From: JAWXBM01 sp964470455
Lineage (GTDB): Bacteria > Pseudomonadota > Gammaproteobacteria > Xanthomonadales > SZUA-36
DNA length: 64,000 nt
Direction: 5' to 3'
Assembly (NCBI GenBank): GCA_964470455.1
Contig: CAYYCX010000003.1
Span: 1-64,000, forward strand
Position 1 is the first letter of the stretch. Every line of letters starts with the position of its first letter. Shown here in pieces: positions 52,742 through 61,586 of the stretch. The position numbers and the translations under genes were made by a program. The notes below the pieces were generated by a model that was given only the letters and a program-made list of their open reading frames with translations, did no database searches and was not told the origin of the DNA.

Positions 52742-55138
52742 ATGACTGGACCCATCAATATGACCAAAAAAACACCCCTGGCCCTGGCAGTTGCCATGGC
52801 CCTCCAGCCTGCGCTGGTGAGCGCCGCCGATGAAACCATGCTGGAAGAGATCATCGTGACGGCGTCCCGCCGGTCGCAGTCTGTCCAGGATATTCCCTAC
52901 AATATTTCCGCGATTTCAGCCGATCAGCTGGCTGCAGCCGGAATCACATCATCCAGCGAGCTGGTACGGTTGGTTCCCGGCCTCAACCTGGTGGATGAGG
53001 GCCCCAGGGTTTCCGGCAACCGCAACAACTTCAATATTCGCGGCTTGAACGTCAACGCCAGCAATAACAGCGACGATAATCCGGAGATCAGCCAGGCAAC
53101 CGTTTCCACTTACCTCGGCGAAGTGCCGATGTACTTTCCGCTGAAGCTGGTCGATCTCGAGCGGGTTGAAGTGCTGCGCGGACCCCAGGGAACGCTTTAT
53201 GGTGCCGGTTCAGTGGGTGGAACCATCCGCTTCATTCCGAAGAAGGCCGAATTCGATCGCCGGACGGTGGAGTTCAATACCGAGCTGTCCAGTACCGATC
53301 ACGCCGGTGATCTTTCCTGGGATGCCAATGTGATCGCCAACCTGCCGCTGTCGGAGCGGGCTGCGTTTCGCGGCAGTGTGGGACGCGAGTACCTTTCCGG
53401 ATTCATCGACGCCATCGGCCTGATCGAGCAGACCGGCACGCCACGGCATCCCGGTGATATCGTGCTGGCGGACCCGGATGACATCCTGGGCAGCGGTACT
53501 GTTCCCGCTGCGCCCATCAAGGATTCAAACGAAGCCGAGCGCACCTACGCCCGCGCCAGCTTCCTGTTTGATGTCAACGACGCGGTGGAAATCGGCCTCA
53601 ACTACAACTACCAGAAAGTGAAAGCGGACAACCGCTACGAAGACAATCCCTTTTTCGGCTCCGGCGCCGAATACGTGACCTACAAGGCTTTCACCGATCC
53701 GCAGGATGCGGAAGTTTCATTGCTGGACCTCGAAGTGGAGGCCGACCTCGGCTTTGCCCGGCTGACATCCTCATCGGCCTATTCAAATATTGATATAAGC
53801 AGTGTTTCAGATTCTTCCGGCTTTTTGCGCACCAACCTGCCACAGTACTACTTCGGCAATCCACGGCTTTATGCGCCGTTGCAGCGCGACCAGGATGTGA
53901 AAACCTTTACGCAGGAGTTGCGCCTCACGTCACAGGATGACGGGCCCATCGAGTGGGTTGCCGGCCTGTTCTACCTGCGCAAAGAGCTGGATTTCACCAT
54001 GCTGCAGATAGCTTCCGGCGCCAGTGATTACACCAATGCCTATTTCGGCACGCCGGAGCCGGTGGATTTCACCGATGTGCTCGCCCGTGGTGGCGCCAAC
54101 CAGACGTTCACCGACCTTGCGGGCTTCGGTGAACTGACCTGGCATGTCACCGAAAAATGGCAACTCACCGGTGGCCTGAGGGTGTTCAGCCAGGAACTGA
54201 GCGGCTCCGCGGGTATTCCCCTTCCGTATGCCTCCCGTACGCTCGAGTATTACTATTACGGCACCGCGACGGATGATTTCCTGCTTGGCGGGATCAACCC
54301 CACCAATTACGAGGCCGATGACCACGTCATCAAACTCAATACCTCCTACGATATTTCCGACAATGCCATGCTGTTCGCAACCTACGCCGAAGGCTTCAGG
54401 GCGGGCGGCGCGAACCAGTTGCCTGAAACCGACCCCTTCGGCAACGATAACCGGCCGTTCCTGAAGTTCGATCCGGACGTGGTGAAAAACTACGAGGCCG
54501 GCATCAAAGGCGTGCTGGATTCACGGTTCAGTTACACACTGACCGGATTCTATGAGGACTGGAAGGATTTCCAGGCTTCACTGGTTTCACCGTTCGGCAT
54601 CAACTACGTGGACAACGTGCCGGCCGCCGAATCCAAGGGTATCGAGTTCGAATTGCAGGGCCGGGTGACGGACCAGTTCGACTTCAGCCTGGGCTATACC
54701 TATGTGGATGCCGAGGTGGCTGAATCCTTCCTGTTCGTCGAGGGTGATCCCACCTCGGAGATCCCCAAAGGTAACCGGCTGCCCGGCGGAGCGGAGCACG
54801 AATGGTTTGTTGCGGCGAACTACTCGATTCCTCTCAGTGCTTCGGAGCTCATCCTGCATGCGGATTCTTCATATCGCAGCGAAGTCCTGAGCAACTTCAG
54901 GGACCTGCCGCAGGTTCCGGCCATGAGCTTCACGGAGTTTGATTCATTCACCTTGTTCAATGCGGCGGTTACCTGGGTAAGGGATGACTACAGCATTTCC
55001 CTGTTCGGCAGCAACCTGAGCAATGAGCGCGGCACTTCGTCCGCAAGCACGGCAAGCTTTTACGGCGAGCGTGACCAGGGCTGGGGCGTCATCCGTCCTC
55101 GCACGTTCGGCGTGCGCCTGAACTGGCGTTTTGAGTGA
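52742..55138 (+). CDS. TonB-dependent outer-membrane receptor
   Basis: The 798-residue protein has a signal peptide ending VSAAD, a TonB box (EEIIVTAS), a plug domain (about 45-155; LERVEVLRGPQGTLYGAGSVGG) and a 22-strand barrel ending in NWRFE with a terminal aromatic residue. It belongs to the large group of receptors annotated for siderophores or vitamins but often used for carbohydrates and aromatic compounds. The start may be ATG 52742 or 52760. Context, between two NicX-like genes and before a sulfotransferase gene, suggests uptake of an organic substrate rather than iron. Confidence 0.93.
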   Translation: MTGPINMTKKTPLALAVAMALQPALVSAADETMLEEIIVTASRRSQSVQDIPYNISAISADQLAAAGITSSSELVRLVPGLNLVDEGPRVSGNRNNFNIRGLNVNASNNSDDNPEISQATVSTYLGEVPMYFPLKLVDLERVEVLRGPQGTLYGAGSVGGTIRFIPKKAEFDRRTVEFNTELSSTDHAGDLSWDANVIANLPLSERAAFRGSVGREYLSGFIDAIGLIEQTGTPRHPGDIVLADPDDILGSGTVPAAPIKDSNEAERTYARASFLFDVNDAVEIGLNYNYQKVKADNRYEDNPFFGSGAEYVTYKAFTDPQDAEVSLLDLEVEADLGFARLTSSSAYSNIDISSVSDSSGFLRTNLPQYYFGNPRLYAPLQRDQDVKTFTQELRLTSQDDGPIEWVAGLFYLRKELDFTMLQIASGASDYTNAYFGTPEPVDFTDVLARGGANQTFTDLAGFGELTWHVTEKWQLTGGLRVFSQELSGSAGIPLPYASRTLEYYYYGTATDDFLLGGINPTNYEADDHVIKLNTSYDISDNAMLFATYAEGFRAGGANQLPETDPFGNDNRPFLKFDPDVVKNYEAGIKGVLDSRFSYTLTGFYEDWKDFQASLVSPFGINYVDNVPAAESKGIEFELQGRVTDQFDFSLGYTYVDAEVAESFLFVEGDPTSEIPKGNRLPGGAEHEWFVAANYSIPLSASELILHADSSYRSEVLSNFRDLPQVPAMSFTEFDSFTLFNAAVTWVRDDYSISLFGSNLSNERGTSSASTASFYGERDQGWGVIRPRTFGVRLNWRFE

Positions 55139-55294
55139 GTCCGGCCGGGCGCGCGCAGCCGTCAGGCAGCTGCCGCGTGCACCCAGCCGCCAACTGGCCC
55201 AATGTGATGCTGGGGTGACCGCCTGGCCAGGGCGCAGCTGTTTCCCATGATTCGCTGATTTACGCGCCGGGCCTCGCGGCACTACTATCTCATC

Positions 55295-56878
55295 ATGGAA
55301 TCGGAACTTGCACCGCTGTTGAAACGTGTGAGCCACCTGCTGCAGTCGGATCAGCTGGCGCAGGCAGCAACCACGCTGGCGCCGCTGAAGGCCTCCCATG
55401 CCAATGTGGGTGATGTCTGGGCGCTGGACGGCGAAATCGCCATCCGCCAGGGGCGGCTGCAGGATGCCTTGCTGGCGGTGGACAAGGCTGCTGAACTGGA
55501 AAGCCACCTGCCCGACCGTCACATCCAGCGCGCCCGGTGCCAGATCCTGGCCGGCAAGGTCGATGAAGCCCGCCAGTCGGCCTTGCGCAGCCTCGGCTTC
55601 GACATCACCCGGGCGGATCACCTGCTGGTCCTTGGCAGTGTGCTGGTTCGTTGCGGCGAACACGACAAGGCATTGCAGGTTTATCTCAAGGCAGCCGCTG
55701 CAGTTCCAGACCACCCGGAAGCCCACCGGGGCCTGGCATCGGTGTACCGCTTCCTGGGGCGGTTGGAAGAGGCGGAAGCTGCATGCGACCGCACCCTGCA
55801 ACTGGACCCGAATGATTACGAAATCCTTGGCCTGCGATCCTCGCTGCGAACACAGACCGCCAGCCGGAATCACGTCGAGGAGTTGCTGAACTTGCAGGCA
55901 CAAGGCATTCGAAGCTGGCGTGGCCGCGTGCACGTGGCCTATGCCCTGGCCAAGGAATATGAAGACCTGAGTGAGTACGGGCTGTCGTTTGCCGCCCTGC
56001 AGCAGGGGGCCACCATCAAGCGGGAACATATCCGCTACAACCATGCTGATGACCTGCAAATATTTGCCAGCCTTAAATCCGCCTACTCAAAGGAAGCATT
56101 CCGCAGGATCCGCGGGACAGGGCACTCGAGCAAGGAGCCTGTTTTCGTGCTTGGCATGCCACGGACCGGCTCAACACTGGTTGAGCGTATCATCACTTCC
56201 CACAGCGCAGTCCAGGGGATGGGAGAGCTGAGTACGTTCTCGCTGGAAATGATGGCGCTGGTGCGGCAGCAATCGGGTGGCCAGTCGCTGGACCGCCTGG
56301 GCCTGGCTGAACGGACCCTGGCACTGCCGATGAAAGCCCTGGGTGAAAACTATCTTCGTGCGGTAGCCCCGGCCAGGGACGGCAGTCCCAGGTTCGTCGA
56401 CAAGCTGCCATTGAACTGCCTGAATACCGGCACCATCGCCGCCGCCCTGCCCAACGCAAAAATCGTGCATGTGGTGCGCCACCCGATGGATGCCTGCTAC
56501 GCGATGTACAAATACCTGTTCAAGAACGGCTATCCCTTTTCCTACACACTGCCGGAACTGGCTGGGTATTACATCGAATACCATCGCCTGATGCAGCACT
56601 GGCGGGAAATCCTGCCGCCGGGGCAGATGCATGAGATCGAGTACGAACAGCTGGTGGAAAACCTGGAGACTGAAGCGCGAAAGCTGCTCGCGTTCCTGGA
56701 GTTGCCGTGGGAAGAATCCTGCATCCGTTTTCACCAGAACAGCCAGGCTTCCACCACCGGAAGCGCGGCGCAGGTCCGCCGGCCCGTATACTCTTCATCC
56801 GTGGGAAAATGGCGCTGCTTCGAGCAGCAGCTTCGGCCCTTGCAGCAGGCCCTGCAATCAGCGGGAATTGAAGTCTGA
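55295..56878 (+). CDS. TPR-containing sulfotransferase
   Basis: The 527-residue protein has TPR-like helices (about 1-260) followed by a PAPS-dependent sulfotransferase domain: the 5'-phosphosulfate loop VFVLGMPRTGSTLVER at 283-298 and the 3'-phosphate motif VRHPMDACYAMYKY from 394. It would transfer sulfate to a protein, peptide or small molecule. It follows the TonB receptor gene by 156 bases in the same direction. No known sulfated peptide gene is visible nearby. Confidence 0.88.
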   Translation: MESELAPLLKRVSHLLQSDQLAQAATTLAPLKASHANVGDVWALDGEIAIRQGRLQDALLAVDKAAELESHLPDRHIQRARCQILAGKVDEARQSALRSLGFDITRADHLLVLGSVLVRCGEHDKALQVYLKAAAAVPDHPEAHRGLASVYRFLGRLEEAEAACDRTLQLDPNDYEILGLRSSLRTQTASRNHVEELLNLQAQGIRSWRGRVHVAYALAKEYEDLSEYGLSFAALQQGATIKREHIRYNHADDLQIFASLKSAYSKEAFRRIRGTGHSSKEPVFVLGMPRTGSTLVERIITSHSAVQGMGELSTFSLEMMALVRQQSGGQSLDRLGLAERTLALPMKALGENYLRAVAPARDGSPRFVDKLPLNCLNTGTIAAALPNAKIVHVVRHPMDACYAMYKYLFKNGYPFSYTLPELAGYYIEYHRLMQHWREILPPGQMHEIEYEQLVENLETEARKLLAFLELPWEESCIRFHQNSQASTTGSAAQVRRPVYSSSVGKWRCFEQQLRPLQQALQSAGIEV

Positions 56879-56898
56879 GCGGGTCTTCCTGAACGCCT

Positions 56899-57840
56899 TC
56901 AGCTCTCGGACCTGGGCAATGAGAGCCCCTGCTTTGCGGCGACTGCATTCAGTTCCTCCAGAAAGGCGCGCATCAGGCGTGAAGCGCGTGCGGACTTCCG
57001 CTTGATCAGGCTCATCGGAGTGGAGCGGTGGGTTTTTTCCTCCAGGATCGGCCGCATCAATCCATCGCGAACCCAGTTCTGCGCGTAGTGCGTGGGCAAA
57101 TACCCCACGTATCCACCCGACAGGATGAGGTAGGCAACGCCCTCGATGTAAGGTGATGAAGCCACGTCGTTGAAGGTGAAGGGTGGTTGCCACTCATGCA
57201 GCCCTTCGCCATAACCCCAGCTGACGTAGCGGGTTGATCTTAAGGCATTGGCATCCAGCTCGCTGTCATCCATGCCGAAGAAGGGATGGGTGTTGGCGCA
57301 ATACAGCACGTGCTCTTCCTCCATCAGCTGCATGTAATCGATGCTTTCTATCCTGTGATGAAACAGGCCGATGGCGAGATGCAGCCGGTCGTCGAGAATC
57401 TGTTGCTCCAGTTCCACGGCGCCACCGACGTAAATACTGATCCTCGCCTCTGTCGCTACCGCCACGAAACGTGAGATGGTGTCCCGGATCAGGGAATTCG
57501 AATGGGTGACGCTGTTATCAATCAGGCCCAGTCTCAACTCGCCCGTCAGGCGGCCCTGCGATTCCGCGACATCGGCGCGAAAATCCTCCAGCGCGCCGAA
57601 CAGCTTTTCGGAGGCCCGCAGTACTGCCTTGCCATGGTTGGTCAGCTTGAATACACCGCGACCGCGCTCGCACAGGCGGCAGTCCAGGCGGGCTTCCAGC
57701 GTTGCCATCTGTGTGCTGATCGCGGATTGGCTCATGTTCAGCTGGGCCTGCGCTGCGGAAAAACCGCCGCACTTGGCGATCACATAGAACATGCGCAGCA
57801 ACTTGATATCCGCGTCCTGGACAGATCCCAACAAACTCAC
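56899..57840 (-). CDS. LysR-family transcriptional regulator
   Basis: The 313-residue regulator has the N-terminal HTH (LRMFYVIAKCGGFSAAQAQL, MSQSAISTQMATLEARL) and a substrate-binding domain with GLFHHRIESIDY. GTG 57840 is used as start. It is divergent from the NicX-like gene 58097 with a 256-bp intergenic region that contains CTGCAG-CCA-CTGCAG (57878-57892), a possible operator. It probably controls the surrounding catabolic genes. Confidence 0.9.
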   Translation of the reverse strand: MSLLGSVQDADIKLLRMFYVIAKCGGFSAAQAQLNMSQSAISTQMATLEARLDCRLCERGRGVFKLTNHGKAVLRASEKLFGALEDFRADVAESQGRLTGELRLGLIDNSVTHSNSLIRDTISRFVAVATEARISIYVGGAVELEQQILDDRLHLAIGLFHHRIESIDYMQLMEEEHVLYCANTHPFFGMDDSELDANALRSTRYVSWGYGEGLHEWQPPFTFNDVASSPYIEGVAYLILSGGYVGYLPTHYAQNWVRDGLMRPILEEKTHRSTPMSLIKRKSARASRLMRAFLEELNAVAAKQGLSLPRSES

Positions 57841-58096
57841 GGTTTCAGCCTGCTCCCCGACACGTGTTTATCAAATCCTGCAGCCACTGCAGTCGCCAAT
57901 TATACAGAACTGGCCAGCCGCGCCCGACACCACCCCATCGGTGTCGGAATGCCTCGTTCACCTCGGACAGGGCGGCAAGCCAACAGGACAGGCAAGCTGT
58001 TCATTCCGGATGAATGTCGGCTTTTGTTAATCAGTATGTTTCTCCGGGCCGAATTCACCGACAATTCAAACCGCTTCCCCACTTCCTGGAACCCAC

Positions 58097-59176
58097 ATGA
58101 GCATGATTTCACCCGATGTTTCCTCCCGGCTCAAGCCTGACCTGATTGCCGTGGTCAAGCTGATTTATGAACAGAACTGCAATCTGCAGGCCGGCCAGAA
58201 CGTACTGATCATCAGTGATGCCCGCACTCCGCACTACGTGGTCGCCACCTTCCAGGGTATGGCCCTGGCCATGGGGGCGGAAGCCGTGACCATGGAATGC
58301 CGGATTCCCACCGGGGGCGCCACTTACCAACCCGGCTCAAAGTGGCCTGCCATGCTGGCCGCAGCAGCCATGGAGGCCGATCTCATCATCGACATGGCGG
58401 TGGGTTACGCCGACTTCATCATCAAGGCCATTCACAATGGCGCCAGGGTGCTGTGCCCGGGCGACGGTATTGGCGGCCCGTTCATGGACGATGTGCTGAT
58501 CCGCACCATGCTTCACACCGACATCCACGCGATACGCCGGCATGCCAAGCGCATCGCCCGAAGGTTTACCGACGCTTCGGTCTGCACGGTAATGACTGGC
58601 GATGATGTGCTGGAGATCGACCTGACTGGCGTGGAGGGCATCGCAGGCTGCGGCTTCCTCTGGGACCCGGATGAACAGGACTGGAAGTCCACCTGGGATT
58701 TCCTTCCACCCGCCCAACCGGGCATTGCGGTGCCGAAGGGTCGGGGCAATGGCTCCATCTGGGTGGACGGCACCCTGCTTTACCACCCGATCTATCATGA
58801 GAAGCCCGATTCGCCGGTGAGACTGACCTTCAAGGATGGACGGCTTGTAGCCATCGGCGGAAACGATGTGCTGGCCCCGCGGTTGGAAGCCTGGCTGGCG
58901 AAGCTGGGTGACGAGGGTGCCTACAACGGCCCGGTGCATCTCAACATCGGCAACAATCCGAACGCGATGTTGACCCAGAGCCAGGAATGGGAGCGGGTGT
59001 ATGGGTCCATTACCTGCGGCATGGGCGATTTCAGTTTCGTGAACGCACTCGACCCCAGCATACCCCTGGAAACGCTGAGCAAGTCAACGGTGCATTGGGA
59101 CTGGACCGTACTACAACCCAGGATTTTCCTTGATGATGACCTGATCGTCGAACGCGGCAACATTTTATGCGATTGA
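58097..59176 (+). CDS. NicX/M29-like family protein, paralogue 2 (putative Fe(II) dioxygenase)
   Basis: A 359-residue homologue of the protein at 51454 shares N-C-N-L-Q, VLIISD, GYADFI, PGD and MDD segments along its whole length. Likely metal ligands are H281 (PVHLNIG) and H333-W-D335 (TVHWD), spaced as in NicX. It is divergent from the LysR gene and is probably its main target. An aromatic ring-cleaving role is inferred from the family; a peptidase role cannot be fully excluded. Confidence 0.75.
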   Translation: MSMISPDVSSRLKPDLIAVVKLIYEQNCNLQAGQNVLIISDARTPHYVVATFQGMALAMGAEAVTMECRIPTGGATYQPGSKWPAMLAAAAMEADLIIDMAVGYADFIIKAIHNGARVLCPGDGIGGPFMDDVLIRTMLHTDIHAIRRHAKRIARRFTDASVCTVMTGDDVLEIDLTGVEGIAGCGFLWDPDEQDWKSTWDFLPPAQPGIAVPKGRGNGSIWVDGTLLYHPIYHEKPDSPVRLTFKDGRLVAIGGNDVLAPRLEAWLAKLGDEGAYNGPVHLNIGNNPNAMLTQSQEWERVYGSITCGMGDFSFVNALDPSIPLETLSKSTVHWDWTVLQPRIFLDDDLIVERGNILCD

Positions 59177-59225
59177 GCAACTGGCGCGAATCCACGCTCC
59201 CGGCCGGCGTCAACTGATTGATTTG

Positions 59226-59254
59226 TTGGCATAAGCAGGCTGTAAGTGTATGAT
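59226..59254 (+). promoter_or_regulatory. Sigma-70 promoter of the cold-shock gene
   Basis: TTGGCA (59226-59231) and TATGAT (59249-59254) have the optimal 17-nt spacer. Transcription from about 59261 would give a leader of about 157 bases before the csp ATG, as is common for cold-induced csp genes with temperature-sensitive leaders. Confidence 0.6.
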
Positions 59255-59417
59255 GCGATTGCTGCATAGCGTGGCGTGTTGTATTGAGTGAGGGCAAAAC
59301 AACGGTTTGTTCACCGATTCGTTTCCGATCCAATTACCGTTTCGTACTAATCAGCAGGTCACTCGTCTGGGTGAGATCCCGGAGTGTAATTTCAGATCTA
59401 AGAAGTGAGTTCCAGAA

Positions 59418-59627
59418 ATGTCAGAACAAGTCATCGGCACTGTTAAGTGGTTCAACGACGAGAAAGGTTATGGTTTCATCGCCCGCGAAGGCGACCGTGA
59501 CGTATTCGTTCATTACCGCGCAATTGAAATGGAAGGCCGCAAAACCCTCAAAGAAGGGCAGCAGGTCAAATTTACCATTGGTGAAGGGCAGAAAGGCCCA
59601 CAGGCGGAACACGTAAGTCCCGTCTGA
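59418..59627 (+). CDS. Cold-shock-domain protein (CspA family)
   Basis: The 69-residue nucleic-acid chaperone begins GTVKWFNDEKGYGFI (RNP1) and has DVFVHY (RNP2), complete and of normal length. It melts RNA structure in the cytosol. A clear promoter lies about 165 bases upstream and a terminator follows, so it is a single-gene unit. Confidence 0.95.
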   Translation: MSEQVIGTVKWFNDEKGYGFIAREGDRDVFVHYRAIEMEGRKTLKEGQQVKFTIGEGQKGPQAEHVSPV

Positions 59628-59661
59628 ACCTGAGTAAAAGCAGGCAAAAAAGACAGAAAGG

Positions 59662-59697
59662 TCCCCGGTAAGCCCAAAGCTTCCCGGGGATTTTTAT
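59662..59697 (+). terminator. Rho-independent terminator of the cold-shock gene
   Basis: TCCCCGG (59662-59668) pairs with CCGGGGA (59684-59690), extended by an inner 4-bp stem (59670-59673 with 59679-59682) and a 5-nt loop; TTTTTATTT follows directly. Confidence 0.88.
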
Positions 59698-59732
59698 TTG
59701 CGCGCTCCGCGTGGCCGGACCGTGGATTTGGT

Positions 59733-59804
59733 TTCGCCTGAATATTCGGCTGAGTATTCGCCTGAATTTTCGTCTGAATTTTCGTCTGAATTTTCGTCTG
59801 AATA
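59733..59804. repeat. 12-bp tandem repeat, six copies
   Basis: Six head-to-tail units of consensus TTCGTCTGAATT run from 59733 to 59804; three of the last four are nearly identical and the first three vary at a few positions. The unit length keeps frames open on both strands, but no ribosome-binding site supports a gene. Confidence 0.8.
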
Positions 59805-59920
59805 GTCGGGCCGGCATCCGCCGGCACACCTGGTCCTGGCCCTGTGGATGGCCACGTATTCCCTGTGTCACCCTGAAGCAGATTCCCACGGGTTTCGCAT
59901 TCCCGGCATTTTCAACAGGC

Positions 59921-59946
59921 AAAAAAAACCCGGCGGGTCGCCGGGT
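59921..59946 (-). terminator. Rho-independent terminator reading leftwards
   Basis: An 8-bp GC-rich stem (59928-59935 with 59939-59946, 3-nt loop) is followed on the minus strand by eight T (59928-59921). It sits right at the stop codon of the possible minus-strand gene ending at 59946. Confidence 0.75.
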
Positions 59947-60206
59947 CAGTTTCGAGTGATGATGTCCTGAATCACTGAGACACAGAGTCCATCTATTTTT
60001 GGATCCGGCCAAGTTCCCCCCAGGCCTTCTCCTTTCTTGCCTGTCCCCCATGCATTCTTTAGCAACATGAACAAGCTAATAACCTGTACTTTCTCTATCT
60101 CTGCCAGAGGCAGTACAACTGATCTTTTGTCAGTTTGCAGGTGGCGAATTTCTGTCCAGTACATGGATGACCGGCTTTTTCTGGCCTTACCTGCATTGTC
60201 ATCCAT
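59946..60206 (-). CDS. Possible orphan gene in an AT-rich island
   Basis: An 86-residue reading frame from ATG 60206 ends at the terminator at 59946. It begins MDDNAGKARK and has SMYWTEIRHLQ and EKVQVISLFMLLKN; no family is recognised. The bases around are clearly more AT-rich than the neighbours. An exact terminator after its stop supports transcription on this strand, but the start lacks a good ribosome-binding site and the frame extends further upstream to 60311. It could be a horizontally acquired gene or a remnant. Confidence 0.35.
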   Translation of the reverse strand: MDDNAGKARKSRSSMYWTEIRHLQTDKRSVVLPLAEIEKVQVISLFMLLKNAWGTGKKGEGLGGTWPDPKIDGLCVSVIQDIITRN

Positions 60207-60260
60207 GACAAAAAATCTTTTTTGGTCTTCATTCCCCGGATTTCCGATCCAGGTTGGGAA

Positions 60261-60333
60261 GAGACGGACCCTCGTTTGGGCAAAGAGGGGCGAGGATCCG
60301 TCTCGTCCCACTAACTGCTACCAGTCAGTTAGT
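60261..60333. other. Two adjacent hairpins in the AT-rich island
   Basis: A 14-bp inverted repeat with one mismatch (60261-60274 with 60291-60304, 16-nt loop) is followed by a perfect 8-bp repeat (60310-60317 with 60326-60333, 8-nt loop). On the minus strand they precede the possible gene ending at 59946 and could form a structured leader. The rest, 60334-60579, shows only AT-rich tracts (60395-60416) and the upstream region of the L,D-transpeptidase gene. Confidence 0.5.
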
Positions 60334-60579
60334 TCGCAAGTATTAAAGCAAGAAGCGGGCCAAAATTGAGAAATATGGATAACGTATTGTAAATAAAAAG
60401 AAAAAAACTTTTTTCGGCTCCAGATCGCTGGCGTAAGTACGGTTCCGTTGTCGGAGTCTGTCAGCGGCATGACAATATTTGTCACATCAACATCCGGCAT
60501 CGGGCATCGCTGGCGACCAACTGCCCCAACCCAGACATGTCGCCAGCAACGCCGCCTTCTGCGCCTGTACAATTCGCAC

Positions 60580-61521
60580 ATGACCATCACGGCACCTGCA
60601 ACCAGGCTCATATTCCTTCTGGGCATCGTTTGCTCGGAAGCGGTACTCGCCCAGGCTTATGTGCTTCCGCCCGGAAACCCCGGCCTGGTGGGCCGTGTCG
60701 AGACCATTCGAACCTTCGGGCAGGAAACCCTGGTAGACGTGGCCCGGCAGTACAACATCGGCCACGAGGAAATCCGCCTGGCCAACCCGGCGGTGGAATT
60801 CTGGCTGGTGAAAGATGGTACCGAAGTGCTGTTGCCCAGGCGCCACGTTCTGCCATTGGCCAAACGCGAAGGCATCGTACTGAATGTTCCGGAGATGCGG
60901 ATTTATTATTTTCCCAAGCCGTGCAGCGCCGAAGACAATTGCGAGATGCTCACGTTTCCGGTCAGCATCGGGCGGATGGACTGGCAAACTCCACTGGGTG
61001 AGACGCGGGTGACCCGGAAAGTGAAGGATCCTTCATGGATTCCCCCCGAGTCCATCCGGCGGGAGGCCGCGCTGGAGGGCCGCGAGTATCCGGCGGTAGT
61101 GCCGCCGGGACCGGACAATCCGATGGGCGCCTATGCCCTTCACCTGGGGCTTCCGGGTTACCGCATTCATGGCACCAACCGTCCGAGCGGAGTAGGAATG
61201 CGCGTGACACATGGCTGTGTTCGCATGTATCCCGAAGATATCGAGTTCCTTTTTGGAATGGTTGAGGTCGGTACCCTGGTACAAATCGTCAGCCAGGAAA
61301 TAAAACTGGGCTGGGATGGTGACATCCTGTTCATGGAAGTACATCCGCCACTGGAAGAAAACTATCGTTCAGTGGAAACCTTGAAGGATGAAGCGCTGCT
61401 CGAGTTGCAGAAGGTTGCCGAGGAGCGTCCTTTCACCCTGGTGGGCCGGGAGTTCCAGCATGCGTTTGAGCAGATGAACGGGATACCCGTGCCGGTTGGC
61501 CGGGCCATTCGAGGGGAATAG
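60580..61521 (+). CDS. LysM-containing L,D-transpeptidase (ErfK/YbiS type)
   Basis: L,D-transpeptidases of this group attach lipoproteins to peptidoglycan or form 3-3 cross-links. The 313-residue product has a signal peptide (about 1-24), a LysM domain (about 43-87; TLVDVARQYNIGHEEIRLAN) and a YkuD domain with RIHGTNRPSG and the catalytic THGCVRM (Cys about 213). ATG 60580 places the signal correctly; upstream codons are unsupported. It faces the Lpp-like gene, with a strong hairpin at its stop codon. Confidence 0.9.
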   Translation: MTITAPATRLIFLLGIVCSEAVLAQAYVLPPGNPGLVGRVETIRTFGQETLVDVARQYNIGHEEIRLANPAVEFWLVKDGTEVLLPRRHVLPLAKREGIVLNVPEMRIYYFPKPCSAEDNCEMLTFPVSIGRMDWQTPLGETRVTRKVKDPSWIPPESIRREAALEGREYPAVVPPGPDNPMGAYALHLGLPGYRIHGTNRPSGVGMRVTHGCVRMYPEDIEFLFGMVEVGTLVQIVSQEIKLGWDGDILFMEVHPPLEENYRSVETLKDEALLELQKVAEERPFTLVGREFQHAFEQMNGIPVPVGRAIRGE

Positions 61522-61550
61522 GAAGCAGGGCTGGTTGCAGCCCTGCTTCC
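61521..61550 (+). terminator. Hairpin at the end of the L,D-transpeptidase gene
   Basis: A perfect 12-bp stem (61521-61532 with 61539-61550, 6-nt loop) begins on the last base of the stop codon. No T-run follows, so it may stabilise the mRNA end or act as a weak terminator between convergent genes. Confidence 0.5.
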
Positions 61551-61586
61551 CGGAAGGTGTCAGCTAACCTGTTCCAGGCAAGCGGA

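Noticed and set aside
51454..59176. The two NicX-like proteins as M29 aminopeptidases
   Set aside because: The Glu-bearing motif expected in M29 is not seen and the H...HxD spacing fits NicX better, though the families are related, so the question is not fully closed.
59733..59804. CRISPR array
   Set aside because: Units are 12 bp and contiguous without spacers, and no cas genes are present.
59711..59959. Plus-strand frame over the 12-bp repeats
   Set aside because: The frame stays open only because the unit is 12 bp; no ribosome-binding site or family resemblance.
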